64,000 nucleotides of DNA. Origin: Streptomyces sp. TRM70350. Lineage in GTDB: Bacteria > Actinomycetota > Actinomycetes > Streptomycetales > Streptomycetaceae. The notes under the pieces are model-generated. The model was not told the DNA's origin. It was given only the letters and a program-made list of their open reading frames with translations, and ran no database searches. Of the stretch, positions 52,752 to 60,429 are shown piece by piece; the stretch's first letter is position 1; the number at the start of each line of letters is the position of its first letter. The position numbers were made by a program, and so were the translations under genes. Location of the stretch: NCBI RefSeq assembly GCF_019219825.1, contig NZ_JAHUXH010000003.1, positions 62,001-126,000 of the forward strand. Direction: 5' to 3'.

Positions 52752-53774
52752 TCAGCCTTCCTGGAGAGTGGTCAGACCGTGCTCGATGAAGACGGGGACC
52801 AGGTCGCCGATGCGGTCGAAGCCGCGGCCGACCGTCTGGCCCAGGGTGTAGCGGTAGTGAATGCCCTCCAGGATCACGGCGAGCTTGAACCAGGCGAACG
52901 CCGTGTACCAGGAGACCGCGGAGACATCGCGCCCGGAGCGGGCGGCGTACCGCTCGATCAGCTCGGCCGGTGCCGGGTGGCCCGGGGCCTCGGCGGTGGT
53001 GGAGACGGGGGAGTCCGCCGTACCGAGCGGGATGCTGTACATCACCAGCAGACCGAGGTCGGTCAGCGGATCGCCCAGCGTGGACATCTCCCAGTCCAGC
53101 ACCGCCGTGATCTTGTCGTCGGCCCCGATGAGGACGTTGTCGAGGCGGTAGTCGCCGTGCACGACGGCCGGGGCGGGGGAGGTGGGCAGGGCCCGCCCGA
53201 GGGCCGCGTGCAGTTCGTCGATGCCGGCCAGCTCGCGGTTGCGGGAGGCGTCGAGCTGCTTGCCCCAGCGGCGCAGCTGGCGGTCCAGGAAGCCCTCGGG
53301 GCGGCCGAAGTCGGCGAGACCGACCTCCTCGGGGTCCACCGCGTGCAGGTCGACGAGCGTGTCCACCAGGAACAGGATCACCTCGCGGGTGCGCTCGGGG
53401 CCGAGCGGGGCGAGCTGGTCGGCGGTGCGGTACGGGGTGCCCTCCACGAACTCCATGACGTAGAACGGCGCCCCGAGCACCTCCTCGTCCTCGCACAGCA
53501 GCACCGTGCGCGGCACCGGGACCTTCGTCGGACCGAGGGCGCTGATCACCCGGTGCTCGCGCCTCATGTCGTGCGCGGTGGCCAGGACGTGGCCGAGCGG
53601 AGGTCGGCGTACAACCCACGACGACACACCGTCGGAGACCGCGTAGGTGAGGTTCGACCGTCCGCCCTCGATCAGCCGGCCGGTCAGCGGGCCGCGCACC
53701 AGACCGGGCCGCTCACGGTCGAGCAGGCCGCGCAGCCGGACGGGATCGAGGCCTGGCGGGTGGTCGGAAGCCAT
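52752..53774 (-). CDS. APH-fold kinase, LvaA/ACAD11-kinase-like
   Basis: A 340-residue protein from ATG 53774, with AGGAG 6 nt upstream. LTYAVSDGVSSWVVRRPPLG supplies the Lys/Arg-type ATP loop, VVHGDYRLDNVLI the catalytic HGDxxxDN, and VLDWEMSTLGDPLTDLG the Mg-binding DxE. FYVMEFVEG is also typical. This APH branch is fused to ACAD10/11 in animals and stands beside ACAD genes in bacteria, where it phosphorylates 4-hydroxyacyl-CoA. Aminoglycoside resistance is unlikely given the context. Confidence 0.88.
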   Translation of the reverse strand: MASDHPPGLDPVRLRGLLDRERPGLVRGPLTGRLIEGGRSNLTYAVSDGVSSWVVRRPPLGHVLATAHDMRREHRVISALGPTKVPVPRTVLLCEDEEVLGAPFYVMEFVEGTPYRTADQLAPLGPERTREVILFLVDTLVDLHAVDPEEVGLADFGRPEGFLDRQLRRWGKQLDASRNRELAGIDELHAALGRALPTSPAPAVVHGDYRLDNVLIGADDKITAVLDWEMSTLGDPLTDLGLLVMYSIPLGTADSPVSTTAEAPGHPAPAELIERYAARSGRDVSAVSWYTAFAWFKLAVILEGIHYRYTLGQTVGRGFDRIGDLVPVFIEHGLTTLQEG

Positions 53775-53813
53775 CGTCGCTCCTACGGACATGTGAACAG
53801 GACCCGACTAATG

Positions 53814-53831
53814 ATGCCGACCGGTCGGTAT
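53814..53831. promoter_or_regulatory. TetR-type operator upstream of the APH-like kinase gene
   Basis: ATGCCGACCGGTCGGTAT includes the perfect 12-bp palindrome CCGACCGGTCGG and lies 40 nt before the kinase start. It pairs with the site at 48418, so both outward ends of the cluster carry one. Confidence 0.7.
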
Positions 53832-53877
53832 GCCGTCCAGAGCGTCGGCCGAACGTGATCGGCGCCACGATAGGCCG

Positions 53878-53944
53878 ACAGCTCCCCGCGCGGGAGGCGG
53901 GGAGCTGTCGAGGGGCGATGGTCGGCCGGGAGGTCCGGCCTTTT
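53878..53944 (+). terminator. Two successive hairpins, the second with a short T-run
   Basis: ACAGCTCCCCGC/GCGGGGAGCTGT (53878-53889, 53897-53908) is a perfect 12-bp stem. GGCCGG/CCGGCC (53924-53929, 53935-53940) is followed by TTTT. The first can end the His-rich peptide transcript coming from the right. The T-run serves the plus strand only. Confidence 0.7.
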
Positions 53945-53971
53945 CGGTACGTCAGTGATCGTCGATGATCG

Positions 53972-54268
53972 TCAGTGATCGTCCCAGTGGCCGTCGTGCT
54001 CGGCGTGCCGGTGGCCGTCGTGCAGGTAGTCGACGTGGTCGCCGTGCTGCACCCGCATGTGGCCGCAGTCCTCGCCGTGCTGGTGGTCGTGGCCGTCGTG
54101 GGCGGTGTGCCCGGAGGGTTCGCACTCGTCCCAGTGGCCGTCGTGTGCGCGGTGCAGGTGGCCGTCGTGCGCGTAGTCGATGTGGTCGCCGTGCGGGACC
54201 TCGGCGTGCCCGCAGGCCGGGCCGTGGGCGTGCGGGTGGGTGGTGTGTTCCTGGTGCAGGGTGGTCAT
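53972..54268 (-). CDS. Small His-rich metal-binding protein
   Basis: A 98-residue protein from ATG 54268, with GGTGAG upstream. About a third of it is His, with many Asp and Gly. Two related halves occur: HGDHIDYAHDGHLHRAHDGHWDECE and HGDHVDYLHDGHRHAEHDGHWDDH. Three Cys are present in CGH and CEP contexts. No signal or TM is seen. It should bind Zn2+, Ni2+ or Cu2+ in the cytosol, as storage, buffer or chaperone. Similar peptides sit near zinc transport genes in Streptomyces, but none is adjacent here. Confidence 0.75.
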   Translation of the reverse strand: MTTLHQEHTTHPHAHGPACGHAEVPHGDHIDYAHDGHLHRAHDGHWDECEPSGHTAHDGHDHQHGEDCGHMRVQHGDHVDYLHDGHRHAEHDGHWDDH

Positions 54269-54368
54269 GGCGCTCACCTTCGGGTGCGGGGGTGGACGAG
54301 CGACAGGCTGCCACGGGAATCGGACATATGCGGGCATCCGGTGCTTCGTGGCGTCGGAGTTCCCTGGG

Positions 54369-54563
54369 GGCGTCGGCGGGAACCGGGGGTGTCGGCTGGG
54401 ACCGGAGGGGCGGGGCTGGAGCCGGAGGGGTGTCGGCTGGGACCGGAGGGGCGGGGCTGGAGCCGGAGGGGCGTTGGCTGGGACCGGAGGGGCGGGGCTG
54501 GAGCCGGAGGGGTGTCGGCTGGGACCGGAGGGGCGTCGGCTGGGACCGGAAGGGCGTCGGCTA
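54369..54563. repeat. 42-nt tandem repeat in a non-coding spacer
   Basis: Units contain TGTCGGCTGGGACCGGAGGG followed by GCGGGGCTGGAGCCGGAGGG. Three to four units of 42 nt follow one another from about 54390, then two half-units run up to the DUF202 stop. This fills most of the spacer between the His-rich gene and the DUF202 pair. No spacers or CRISPR features are present. Confidence 0.85.
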
Positions 54564-54887
54564 CTAGAAGACGAGCGCCGACGCGCAGACCGCCAGCGCG
54601 ACCGTGCACAGGGCCGCCGCGGCGGCGTACCCGGGTGTCAGGGCCGCCGGACGGTCGGACGCCGCGAGCATGCGGATCCGGCGGTGGGCGGCCAGCAGAA
54701 AGCCCAGCCAGAGGACGCAGCACAGGGCACAGGCAATGACCCGGGGCGCCGAAAGGCCGCCGTGCAGGGTCGTGCGGGCCGCGAGCACCGCGGCGACCGT
54801 GCACGAGAGGGTCGTACGCCGCCAGGCGAGGTGGGTCCGCTCCGGCTGGAGCCCGGTATCCCGCTCCCCGGCGTCGGCGGCACTCAC
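54564..54887 (-). CDS. DUF202 membrane protein (second of a pair)
   Basis: A 107-residue protein from GTG 54887, which overlaps the preceding gene's stop (GTGA) and has GGGAGG upstream. LQPERTHLAWRRTTLSCTVAAVLAARTTL is the DUF202 signature of an amphipathic ERTxLAWxRT followed by a TM helix. Three TM helices are predicted. The family has no settled function. Tandem DUF202 genes are common in actinobacteria. Confidence 0.85.
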   Translation of the reverse strand: MSAADAGERDTGLQPERTHLAWRRTTLSCTVAAVLAARTTLHGGLSAPRVIACALCCVLWLGFLLAAHRRIRMLAASDRPAALTPGYAAAAALCTVALAVCASALVF

Positions 54888-55282
54888 CCCTCCCACCCCA
54901 CCAGCACCACGACGACCATCGCCACGGCCACCACCGTGACGACGAGGCTCAGCAGCGCCGGGAACCGCGACACCGGCAGATCCTCGCCCCGACGCATCGC
55001 GCGCTCGCAGCGCATCCAGTGATTGACCGCCCGCAGGGAGCACAGCACGCCCGCCCCGAGCAGCGCGAGCGCCAGCCCGACCCGCCAGCCCCACGTCAGG
55101 TCCGGCAGGAACTGGTCCACCGCGAATCCGCCGCCGATCAGCGCGAGCGCGGTGCGCAGCCACGCCAGAAACGTGCGCTCGTTCGCCAGCGAGAACCGGT
55201 AGTCGGGCGTGTCGCCCTCCTCCCGGATCCGCTGGGGCCCGAACCACAGCCGGACGTTTCGTACGAGTTCGATCACACGCAC
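54884..55282 (-). CDS. DUF202/YidH-family membrane protein
   Basis: A 132-residue protein from GTG 55282 (GTG 55276 is possible). The motif RFSLANERTFLAWLRTALALIGGGFAVDQF is classical YidH/DUF202. Helices follow at WRVGLALALLGAGVLCSLRAV and FPALLSLVVTVVAVAMVVVVLVGW. It precedes and overlaps the second DUF202 gene, so the two proteins are probably made together and may form a heteromer. Confidence 0.9.
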   Translation of the reverse strand: MRVIELVRNVRLWFGPQRIREEGDTPDYRFSLANERTFLAWLRTALALIGGGFAVDQFLPDLTWGWRVGLALALLGAGVLCSLRAVNHWMRCERAMRRGEDLPVSRFPALLSLVVTVVAVAMVVVVLVGWEG

Positions 55283-55313
55283 GACCCTATCGGGATCGGC
55301 GCTCCGGGCACGG

Positions 55314-55823
55314 TCAGCGCCGGAACGCCGCCAGCCGGTGGTACGCCGCCAGGCCGTCCGGCACCCACTCCCACTCGCCGAGCCGCCGCCGTACCTCCTC
55401 CTCGGGCAGGAAGTCGTGCCAGGCGACCTCCTCGGCCTGCGGGCTGACCGGAAGCTCGCAGCGGACCTCGTACACCGCGGACCACCAGCTGTGGCCGTCG
55501 CCGTTGTCGTACAGGAACTTGAAGAGGTACGAGGGCCGGGGCAGGCCGCTGACGCCGAGTTCCTCCTCGGCCTCGCGCAGGGCGGCGTCGTCGTAGGACT
55601 CGCCCGCGCCGACGACGCCGCCGACGAACATGTCGTACAGGGAGGGGAAGGCCAGCTTGGTGGGCGTGCGGCGGTGCACGAAGACGCGGCCCTCGGCGTC
55701 CCGGGCCTGGATGAAAACGCACCGGTGCCGCAGCCCGCGCGCGTACACCTCGCCGCGCGGGGACCGGCCGATGACCTGGTCGTGCTCGTCGACGACGTCG
55801 AGGATCTCGTCAGCAGCGCTCAT
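55314..55823 (-). CDS. Nudix hydrolase, YfcD-like
   Basis: A 169-residue protein from ATG 55823. The Nudix box GX5EX7REUXEEXGU spans residues 69-91 (GVVGAGE...REAEEELGV) and is complete. The N-terminus ADEILDVVDEHDQVIGRSPRGEVYARGLRHRCVFI matches the YfcD subgroup, close to isopentenyl-diphosphate isomerase. It hydrolyses a nucleoside-diphosphate derivative of unknown identity. The upstream frame stays open into repetitive DNA, which is not taken as coding. Confidence 0.9.
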   Translation of the reverse strand: MSAADEILDVVDEHDQVIGRSPRGEVYARGLRHRCVFIQARDAEGRVFVHRRTPTKLAFPSLYDMFVGGVVGAGESYDDAALREAEEELGVSGLPRPSYLFKFLYDNGDGHSWWSAVYEVRCELPVSPQAEEVAWHDFLPEEEVRRRLGEWEWVPDGLAAYHRLAAFRR

Positions 55824-56136
55824 GGGGCCATCCAAGCAGCCGCGCGGGGGCGCCGTGCTGGGGTGCCCGGGCGGCCCCGTGGGTGGGGGCGGGCGTGCTG
55901 GGGTGTCCGGGCGCAACCCTGTGGGGGTGCGTGCCGGCCTGTCGGGGGCGTCGCGTGGGTTGTGCGTGCCGGGCTGTCCGGGCAGTCGCATGAGTGGTGT
56001 GTTCCGGGGCGTTCGAGCAGCCCGTGCGGGGGCGTCGGGTGGGCGGTGTGCCGGGATGTCCTGTGGCAGTCGCCGGGTGATGCGTCCAGGTTGTCCGGGC
56101 AGCCCTCTCGGCAGCCGCGCTCATGGGGCCGTCCGG
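55812..56136. repeat. Degenerate repeat expansion upstream of the Nudix gene
   Basis: The segment holds several imperfect copies of short units like GTGCTGGGGTGTCCGGGC and GTGCCGGGCTGTCCGGGC. Its ends repeat each other: GCGCTCATGGGGCC is present at the Nudix start (55817) and again at 56119. No protein-coding frame is convincing across the 328-nt gap. Confidence 0.55.
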
Positions 56137-56151
56137 GCCGCCCCGGCCCGG

Positions 56152-57081
56152 TCAGCGCGTCGCCGCGCCCTGCAGGGCGGGCACCGGCACGGTGGTCGGT
56201 ATCACCGTGCCGCGTGGCATCGCCGGGTGCATGCCGAGGGCGACGATGCCCGCCACGACGGCCGTCAGGCCCGCCGCCTGCCAGGCCAGCGCGCCGGTGT
56301 CCGTGTGCAGCCGGTCGCCGAGGAAGCCGACCCCGCAGATGATGCCCGCCAGCGGCTGGGCCGCGGTGAGGGCGGGCAGGGACTTGCGCAGGGGCGCGGT
56401 CTCGAACGCGCTCTGCACCAGGATCAGCCCGGTGACGCCGAGCAGCAGCACGGCGTACGGCTGCCAGGAGGTCAGCAGCCCGCCCATGCCGCTCGCGGCG
56501 AAGCGCTCGCCGCTGACCCGGGTCAGCGCGTCCTGCACGCCGTACAGCAGGCCGGCGGCCAGCGCCAGCAGTACCGGGCCCGACCCCAGCCGGGTGCGCT
56601 TGGCGCGCACGGTCAGCAGCAGCGCCAGCCCCACCATCCCGCCGATGATGAGCCACAGCCGCGACGGATCCGCGACCGCAGCCCCGGCGCGCGGCTCGCC
56701 GGCCACGAGGAACGCGGTCACGCCGCCCGCGAGCAGCGCCAGGCCCGCCCAGCCCTGGCGGCCCAGCGGCTGCCGGGTCCGGCGGCGGGACAGGGCGAGG
56801 GCGAAGAGCAGGTTGGTCGCGAGCAGGGGCTCCACCAGGGAGAGCTGGCCCTGGCTGAGCGCGGCCGCGCCGAGGGCCATGCCGACCACCATCAGCGCGA
56901 TGCCGCCGAGCCAGCTCGGCACCTTCATCAGGTCCAGCAGCAGCCGGGGGGAGAGGAAGTCGCCGCGCGGCGCCTGCTGGGCCGCGTCCTGCTGGAGGAC
57001 GAAGCCGAACCCCAGGCAGCAGGCGGCGCTCACGGCGAGAACCAGGACCAGGACCGACAAGCTGCCTACCTCGAAGATCAT
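56152..57081 (-). CDS. DMT/EamA-like (NIPA-related) transporter
   Basis: A 309-residue protein with about nine TM helices. FGFVLQQDAAQQAPRGDFLSPRLLLDLMKVPSWLGGIALMVVGMALGAAALSQGQLSLVEPLLATNLLFAL is the DMT pattern of the actinobacterial NIPA-like group. The substrate is unknown; Mg2+ is one option for NIPA relatives. A run of nine G lies just upstream (57085-57093) and no ribosome site is visible, so the transcript may be leaderless or the true start later. Confidence 0.85.
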   Translation of the reverse strand: MIFEVGSLSVLVLVLAVSAACCLGFGFVLQQDAAQQAPRGDFLSPRLLLDLMKVPSWLGGIALMVVGMALGAAALSQGQLSLVEPLLATNLLFALALSRRRTRQPLGRQGWAGLALLAGGVTAFLVAGEPRAGAAVADPSRLWLIIGGMVGLALLLTVRAKRTRLGSGPVLLALAAGLLYGVQDALTRVSGERFAASGMGGLLTSWQPYAVLLLGVTGLILVQSAFETAPLRKSLPALTAAQPLAGIICGVGFLGDRLHTDTGALAWQAAGLTAVVAGIVALGMHPAMPRGTVIPTTVPVPALQGAATR

Positions 57082-57342
57082 CGTGGGGGGGGGACCGCGT
57101 GGGGCGGTGCGGGGACCGTGCCAGGCGGTCGCATCGGGTCACGGCGGTCGGCGCGGGGGCCGGGGCGGCGGCGTGACGTTCCCGTAATGGTCAGGGGCCC
57201 GACGCCGTGGCGCTATGACGTACGTCACGTTCCATCCCGAGGCTGGCTGCCCACCCGTGTCGGGTTTGAGGCAACTGCCGTGCCAGGAGGCGAGGTTGCC
57301 GCGAGTCAGGGGCGCCGAAAAGCTTGACGATAGGCCTTGGCT

Positions 57343-58389
57343 ATGGGTTTGCTGTCCGGGATCAGCCGACGACCAGCACCGTTGCCCGAGGAAAGTCCCG
57401 CGTTGTCCTTACCCCCGCCACCCCCCGGCCGTGCACGCAGGCCCGCGGACGTGGCCTTCGACGCGGCTCTCGACGACACCGAGCTCGCCGCGGCGTGCGT
57501 CGCGCCGACGCGGGGGCGGTGGCAGGCCGCCCGTTCCCTGCTCGCCCGTACCGGCGACGACTGGGACCGGCGTGGACACCGGATCACGGTCCTGGCGCTC
57601 GAACCGTACAGCGCGGCCTGGGCCGCCGAGTGGCTGATCGCCGAGCCGGACTCGGCCGACGCCACCGCGCTGCTCGCCCTGGCGCTGGTACGGCGCGCCC
57701 TGCGCGGCAAGGACCAGCCGGCCCGCGCCCGTGAGGCCTGCCACCGCGCCGCCTCGCTCGCGCCCGCCGACCCCACACCCTGGCTCGGCCTGCTCATGCT
57801 GGAGCGGGCGCTGGGCGGCCAGCGGGAGGTGGTGCGGATCTTCGAGGAGGTCCGGGCGCGGTACGCCGACCACCACCACGCCCACCATCTGATGGTCGCC
57901 CGGCTCGCCGAGCGCCGCGCCGCCGCCGGACCGGACCCGCTGCACGAGGTGTACGACTTCGCCCACTGGGCCGCCGAGCAGGCGCCCGCCGACTCCCCGC
58001 TCGCCGTCCTGCCGGTCGTCGCGCACGCCGAGCGGTACCGCGTACTGGCCGCCGCCGGATTCGAACCCGCCGACCCGGCCGCCTCCGCGCACTGGAGCGG
58101 CCGCCTCGCCCGGCAGGCGCTGGGGGCCGCCTTCGACTGGTGGCTGGAATGGGAGCAGGACGGCCACCCCCGACGCCTCGTCGACCTCAACTACCTCGCG
58201 CACGCCAAGTGCTGCGAGGGACGCGGCGCGGAGGCCGCCGCGCTCTTCCAGCGGATCGGCGAGCACGCGACGCCGGAGCCCTGGTCGTACCCGGGCCGGG
58301 ACCCGCGCGTGGCGTTCCAGGAGGCCCGCGACAGCACGCTCGGCGTGGGCTTCGGACCCGGCTGGAGCGTCCCGGGACCGGAGTCGTGA
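57343..58389 (+). CDS. Hypothetical protein with TPR-like helical repeats
   Basis: A 348-residue protein from ATG 57343 (TTG 57337 is possible). It has a Pro-rich N-terminus (LSLPPPPPGRARRP), then alpha-helical, Ala/Arg/Trp-rich sequence with TPR-like spacing (SADATALLALALVRRALRGKDQPARAREACHRAASLAPADPTPWLGLLMLERALGG). RYADHHHAHHLMVARLAERRA is a short His cluster. No TM helix or enzyme motif is present. I recall similar proteins in other Streptomyces without a function. Confidence 0.75.
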   Translation: MGLLSGISRRPAPLPEESPALSLPPPPPGRARRPADVAFDAALDDTELAAACVAPTRGRWQAARSLLARTGDDWDRRGHRITVLALEPYSAAWAAEWLIAEPDSADATALLALALVRRALRGKDQPARAREACHRAASLAPADPTPWLGLLMLERALGGQREVVRIFEEVRARYADHHHAHHLMVARLAERRAAAGPDPLHEVYDFAHWAAEQAPADSPLAVLPVVAHAERYRVLAAAGFEPADPAASAHWSGRLARQALGAAFDWWLEWEQDGHPRRLVDLNYLAHAKCCEGRGAEAAALFQRIGEHATPEPWSYPGRDPRVAFQEARDSTLGVGFGPGWSVPGPES

Positions 58390-58456
58390 TTACGGAATCC
58401 TGACGGCCACCCCCGATCACTGGTCCCACCGCCTCCGCCGGTGCTCGAATGGGCGT

Positions 58457-59182
58457 GTGAACTCCGGACAACCCGAGCAGGAGGGCCGGCCGATCGGCCG
58501 CCGGGTCCTGCTCGGCACCCTCGGCCTGGGCGCCCTCGGCGTGGCCGCCGCGCCCACCCTGCAACGCGGACTGGAGTCCTTCCTGGGCAGCGCCGCCGAC
58601 AAGGACCCCACGGGCCTGACCGGCCTGCTCCCGAACGGCGGCGGCTTCCGCTACTACTCCGTCGCCGCCTCCGTCCCGAAGAAGAACGCCACCACCTACC
58701 GCCTCACCGTCGACGGCCTGGTCGACCGGCCGCGCACCTACACGCTGCCCGAGCTGCGCGCCCTGCCGCAGACCCGCCTGGTCCGGGACGTCCAGTGCGT
58801 CACCGGCTGGCGTGTCCCCGACACCCCCTTCGAGGGCGTACGGCTGTCGGCGCTGCTGGACGCGGCCGGGGTGCGCCCCACCGCGAGGGCGATCCGCTTC
58901 ACCTGCTTCGACGGCACCTACTCCGAGAGCCTCACCCTCGACCAGGCCCGCCGCGCCGACGTCCTGGTGGCCCTGCGCATGCGGGACGAGGACCTCAGCC
59001 ACGCGCACGGCGGCCCCGTCCGCCTCTATGTGGCGCCGATGTACTTCTACAAGTCCGCGAAGTGGCTTTCCGGCATCACCGTCACCGAGGACGTGCGGCC
59101 GGGCTACTGGGAGGAACGGGGCTACGACATCGACGCCTGGGTCGGCCGCTCGAACGGACGGGACGATGAGCCCACGAGCTGA
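58457..59182 (+). CDS. YedY/MsrP-like molybdopterin-dependent oxidoreductase
   Basis: A 241-residue protein from GTG 58457. A Tat-type twin Arg (RR at 15-16, then VLLGTLGLGALGVAAAP) suggests folded export. The Oxidored_molyb domain includes RLVRDVQCVTGWRVPDTPFEGVRLSALLD, with Cys114 as the molybdenum ligand. PMYFYKSAKWLSGI is also typical. MsrP relatives reduce methionine sulfoxide in exported proteins; the substrate here is unproven. The following cytochrome b gene overlaps by 17 nt and would supply electrons. Confidence 0.9.
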   Translation: MNSGQPEQEGRPIGRRVLLGTLGLGALGVAAAPTLQRGLESFLGSAADKDPTGLTGLLPNGGGFRYYSVAASVPKKNATTYRLTVDGLVDRPRTYTLPELRALPQTRLVRDVQCVTGWRVPDTPFEGVRLSALLDAAGVRPTARAIRFTCFDGTYSESLTLDQARRADVLVALRMRDEDLSHAHGGPVRLYVAPMYFYKSAKWLSGITVTEDVRPGYWEERGYDIDAWVGRSNGRDDEPTS

Positions 59183-59795
59183 CGCGCCCGCCCGGGCCAC
59201 CCACGTCCGCCGGTTCAGCCGGGCCGAACGGTGGGTGCACCGCACGTCCGCCTTCCTGATGGGCGTGTGCGTGCTGACGGCGGCCTGCCTGTACGTCCCC
59301 CAGCTCGCCCAGCTCGTCGGCCGCCGCGCCCTCGTCGTCACCGTCCACCAGTGGGCGGGCCTCGCGCTGCCGGTGCCGGTCCTGCTGGGCCTCGCCTCCC
59401 GCGTCTTCCGGGCCGACCTGCGGCTGCTGAACCGCTTCGGCCCGCACGACCGCCTCTGGCTGCGGGCCGCCCTGCGCCGGGACAAGCGGCACGCGGCGCG
59501 TCCGGCGGGGAAGTTCAACGCCGGGCAGAAGATCTACGCGGCCTGGATCGCCGGGGCGACGCTGGTGATGCTGGGCACGGGCCTGATCATGTGGTTCACC
59601 CACCTCACCCCGCTGGTGTGGCGGACCAGCGCGACCTTCGTGCACGACTGGCTGGCCCTCACCATGGGCATCGTCCTGGCCGGCCACATCGGCATGGCGC
59701 TGGGCGACCCGGAGGCGCGGCGGGGGATGCGCACGGGGACGGTGAGCCGCGAGTGGGCGGACCGGGAGCACTCCCTGTGGCGCACTGAGCGGTGA
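59166..59795 (+). CDS. Cytochrome b561-like membrane subunit
   Basis: A 209-residue protein from ATG 59166, overlapping the Mo-enzyme gene. RFSRAERWVHRTSAFLMGVCVLTAACLYVP places a haem-ligand His in helix 1. HQWAGLALPVPVLLGLASRVFRADLRLLN and VHDWLALTMGIVLAGHIGMALGD add further His ligands. Four TM helices are predicted, as in MsrQ-like and FdnI-like di-haem cytochromes. It should pass quinol electrons to the YedY-like enzyme. The last codons lie at the edge of a minisatellite whose unit they resemble. Confidence 0.88.
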   Translation: MSPRADAPARATHVRRFSRAERWVHRTSAFLMGVCVLTAACLYVPQLAQLVGRRALVVTVHQWAGLALPVPVLLGLASRVFRADLRLLNRFGPHDRLWLRAALRRDKRHAARPAGKFNAGQKIYAAWIAGATLVMLGTGLIMWFTHLTPLVWRTSATFVHDWLALTMGIVLAGHIGMALGDPEARRGMRTGTVSREWADREHSLWRTER

Positions 59796-60090
59796 AGGGC
59801 ACGCAGCATTTCCTGTGGCGCGCTTGGTGGTGATGGGTGCGGGCATCTCGTGTGGCGTGCTTGGTGGTGATGGGGCCGGAGATTTCCTGTGGCGCCTGGC
59901 GGTGAAAGGGCCGGACATCTCCCATGGCGCGCTTGATGGTGAAGGGGCCGGACATCTCCCATGGCGCGCTGATGGTGAAGGGTGCGGAGCATCTCGTGTG
60001 GCGCGCTTGGTGGTGAGGGGCCGGACATCTCCTGTGCGCGCCTGGCGGTGAAGGGCGCGGAGCATCTTCCGGGCGCCCTTGGTGGCGGTG
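59764..60090. repeat. 36-38-nt imperfect minisatellite
   Basis: About eight or nine units run head to tail, with a plus-strand form like GGACATCTCCCATGGCGCGC followed by TTGATGGTGAAGGGGCC. The leftmost unit overlaps the end of the cytochrome gene, and the rightmost merges with the SDR remnant. Read on the minus strand the units resemble the codons for YTATKGARKML, the YxxxK region of that SDR. Confidence 0.8.
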
Positions 60091-60381
60091 TAGGGCGCGA
60101 TGCCGGGGCGGATCACCTCGCTCTGCAGCGAGCAGATGTTGACGATCTTGCCGTGGCCGTGTTCCGTCATCCGCCGGGCCGCCTCCCGGCCGACCAGGAA
60201 CGCGCTGGTGAGGTTGGTGTCCAGGATGTCGAGCGGGCCCACCCGCTCCTCGACCTCGGCGATCCCGGCGGCCACCGACTGCCTCCGGCAGCCCGCGGGC
60301 CGGTGCTCGTCCGCTGCCCCGGCCGGAGCCGCTGACCAGGGCGATCCGGCCGCCGATGTCGAAGAGGGGGTGAGCTGTCAT
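60062..60381 (-). pseudogene. Decayed gluconate 5-dehydrogenase-like SDR
   Basis: Begins properly at ATG 60381 (MTAHPLFDIGGRIALVSG, then a damaged glycine loop GSGRGSGRA), then loses ~50 codons and changes frame. It resumes as VAAGIAEVEERVGPLDIL, loses the NNAG segment, and continues as DTNLTSAFLVGREAARRMTE and IAPYTATKGARKML. The C-terminal third is gone and minisatellite follows. In gluconate operons an idnO-type enzyme often follows the permease, so this was probably the third gene of the gntK-gntP operon. Confidence 0.8.
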
Positions 60382-60429
60382 CGTCGTAACTCCATGGGAC
60401 CTGTGTGACTCCCCACGGGACCTAGGGAC

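Noticed and set aside
52752..53774. Aminoglycoside phosphotransferase resistance gene
   Set aside because: The APH fold is present but the tight link with an ACAD10/11-like gene and acyl-CoA ligase points to 4-hydroxyacyl-CoA phosphorylation.
54274..54804. 176-residue minus-strand frame over the 42-nt repeat
   Set aside because: It is a Pro/Arg/Ser repeat translation without start context, overlapping the DUF202 gene in another frame.
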